This document shows positions 11,713 through 12,937 of a stretch of 12,937 nucleotides of DNA, piece after piece. The stretch is from NCBI GenBank assembly GCA_024645305.1, contig JAHEFU010000032.1, forward strand, positions 1-12,937, read 5' to 3'. The stretch comes from Planctomycetales bacterium (lineage in GTDB: Bacteria; 4484-113; JAFGCY01). The position numbers were made by a program, and so were the translations under genes. Position 1 is the first letter of the stretch. Each line of letters opens with the position of its first letter. Under the pieces are notes generated by a model. It had not been told where the DNA came from. It did not search any database and saw only the letters and a list, made by a program, of their open reading frames with translations.

Positions 11713-11718
11713 TATGCT
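11713..11718 (+). promoter_or_regulatory. Leaderless -10 box (TATGCT) for the eight-TM gene
   Basis: TATGCT is followed by CTATCC and then ATG at 11725, exactly 6 nt. A TTTTCA at 11690-11695, with 17-nt spacing, could be the -35 and coincides with the U-tract of the upstream terminator. There is no Shine-Dalgarno. Confidence 0.45.
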
Positions 11719-11724
11719 CTATCC

Positions 11725-12858
11725 ATGACCTTCATCAGGGACAGCCTGCGGGAATACCGGGAGTTCTACATCCCGCTGCGGCCGCAGCTCGCTGACCGGG
11801 ACCGCGGCCCACTGCGCCTGATGCTGCTCGGGATGCTGTTTCTGTGCCTGTTCAGCCTGATGCTGCACTGCGGCTGGTTCCTGCCGGCCCTCGAGCGGCC
11901 CATGGCAGCACGCTACCTGCACTTCGGCGAGGCCGCCTGGCGGCTCATCCCCCTGCTGGGGTTCATCAGCTGGATCGGTCTGGCCCTCGCCAGGCTGCGC
12001 AGTGCCGGCAGCCAGCCCCCGGCCACGCGATTCCTGCTGGCACTGCACTCTGGTGTCTGGCCGGTGATCAGCGCGCTGCTGCTGACCGCCCTGACGCTCC
12101 TGCTGCTGCTCCTGCTGTCCGACTCATCCCTCTCCCACAGCTGGCTGGGGATCCACGAAAGCTGGAAGTACATGCTGCAGCACCTGCGCCACAGCCTGTG
12201 GCTGGAACTGGCAACCCTGCCCAGCCACCTGCTGCACTTCAGCGCCCTGACAACGGTCGGCCTCGCCGTGGCCTGCCTCAACCGCAGCCCCGCCGTGGCC
12301 TGGCTGGTCTGCGGCCTGCTGGACATGCAGCTGCTGATCGACATCGCCGGCTGCTTCCAGGACCCCAACATCTACGCCCTGTACTGGATGGACAGCTTTT
12401 ACCGTCCCGGCCTGCTGCTCCTGGGCTATACCGCCCTCGTCTACCTGATGCTGCACATCGCTGACAACGACAGGAGCTTCCTCGCCGTGGCCGCCGTGAT
12501 CGTGGCCCTGCGCATGGCCGACCTGATGTTCAGCTTCAGCCGCTACGGCTCCTTCACGGCCGTGCAGTATGACGACGTGATGAAGCCGCTTGCCAACCTG
12601 GTCTGGCACCTGAACATCCCCTTCCGCTTCCCGCTCGTGGGCTGCCAGCCGGCGGACTACAACCCGGCCTTCGGCTTCTCGGCCTCCTTCGGCGAGGGAC
12701 AGCTGCTCGGCGTCTTCGACCAGTTCCAGTCCGGCCTGTACCTCGGCTGGGCCGGCTACCCGCTGGCCTGGGCCGGCAACCTGCTGGTGCTCGGCCTGGT
12801 CGCAGCGGCCTGCCTGCACAGTGTCGCCCGGCATTCCCGTATGGTGCAGCCAGCCTAG
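11725..12858 (+). CDS. Unrecognised polytopic membrane protein (about eight TM)
   Basis: A 377-aa integral membrane protein. A short cytoplasmic N-terminus (FIRDSLREYREFYIPLRP, 3-20) is followed by hydrophobic segments near 31-54, 72-90, 105-132 (very Leu-rich), 165-185, 190-210, 228-246, 250-268 and 340-365. A soluble-looking loop lies near 272-335 (YGSFTAVQYDDVMKPL, then PADYNPAFGFSASFGEG). I recognise no family; a permease-like component is possible but not shown. The codon bias is strongly GC-rich like the core genes here. The next gene starts immediately after its stop (TAGATG), and its N-terminus resembles this one, so the two are probably tandem paralogues in one operon. Confidence 0.75.
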   Translation: MTFIRDSLREYREFYIPLRPQLADRDRGPLRLMLLGMLFLCLFSLMLHCGWFLPALERPMAARYLHFGEAAWRLIPLLGFISWIGLALARLRSAGSQPPATRFLLALHSGVWPVISALLLTALTLLLLLLLSDSSLSHSWLGIHESWKYMLQHLRHSLWLELATLPSHLLHFSALTTVGLAVACLNRSPAVAWLVCGLLDMQLLIDIAGCFQDPNIYALYWMDSFYRPGLLLLGYTALVYLMLHIADNDRSFLAVAAVIVALRMADLMFSFSRYGSFTAVQYDDVMKPLANLVWHLNIPFRFPLVGCQPADYNPAFGFSASFGEGQLLGVFDQFQSGLYLGWAGYPLAWAGNLLVLGLVAAACLHSVARHSRMVQPA

Positions 12859-12937
12859 ATGCAGCGCCTGCAGGACAGCATTTCCGATTACCGCGAGCTC
12901 AATGAGCCACTGCAGCGCAGCATGCGCGCCTGGTGGC
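12859..12937 (+). CDS. N-terminus of a tandem paralogue of the preceding membrane protein
   Basis: The frame opens with ATG directly after the upstream TAG and is open to the window edge (26 codons, begins MQRLQDSISDYRELNEPL). Aligned without gaps to the upstream protein, DSISDYRELNEPL matches DSLREYREFYIPL: Asp, Ser, Tyr-Arg-Glu and Pro-Leu are identical, and several other positions are conservative. There is no separate promoter or strong SD, so translation probably depends on coupling. The remainder is outside the window. Confidence 0.6.
   Translation, partial: MQRLQDSISDYRELNEPLQRSMRAWW

Noticed and set aside
1..12937. tRNA, rRNA, riboswitch, phage or defence genes
   Set aside because: I saw no cloverleaf, conserved RNA core, integrase, capsid, nuclease or helicase motif on either strand.

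Overview
The window is a GC-rich bacterial chromosome segment (condensin subunit scpA, pfkA, NADP-type gdhA). A lipobox protein and a protein ending in a SPOR-like domain suggest an envelope with an outer membrane or at least a periplasm. I cannot name the phylum. A striking organism-level trait is that at least five genes appear to start at or within about two bases of the transcription start predicted from a TATAAT-like -10 box (TATNNT, 6 to 8 nt, then ATG/GTG, with no Shine-Dalgarno). This points to widespread leaderless mRNAs next to ordinary SD-led genes (fmdB-like, gdhA and others).

Layout. Bases 1-1772, minus strand: the first codons of an unknown gene at the left edge, a lycopene-cyclase-domain-like membrane protein, and an unrecognised membrane protein. 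Bases 1869-5595, plus strand: an FmdB-type zinc-ribbon protein, a DUF4126 membrane protein, a class II CCA-adding/poly(A) polymerase-type nucleotidyltransferase, a short M50 site-2 protease, and scpA. Nucleotidyltransferase, M50 protease and scpA together are a familiar bacterial neighbourhood, but scpB does not follow. Instead there is an array of GGAG-plus-hairpin repeats, then a minus-strand AT-richer lipoprotein gene (5697-6830), then more of the same repeats and a 9-nt minisatellite before pfkA (7093-8082). Bases 8206-9905 hold a probable three-gene operon: an exported AMIN/SPOR-like protein, a 67-residue unknown protein, and a single-pass membrane protein. Next comes gdhA (10019-11371), whose stop codon runs directly into a second repeat array. 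That array is followed by a 95-bp CACAAAG-rich inverted-repeat element and a strong intrinsic terminator. The right edge holds an eight-TM unknown protein (11725-12858) and the start of a tandem paralogue of it (12859 onward).

The most notable unexplained structure is the repeat family. Each module is GGAG followed at once by a 6-8 bp hairpin, often with a GNRA tetraloop, and stems differ by compensatory changes. This is the architecture of REP elements served by REP-associated tyrosine transposases (RAYTs), but with sequences I do not recognise. I see no defence system, CRISPR array, prophage or RNA gene here.
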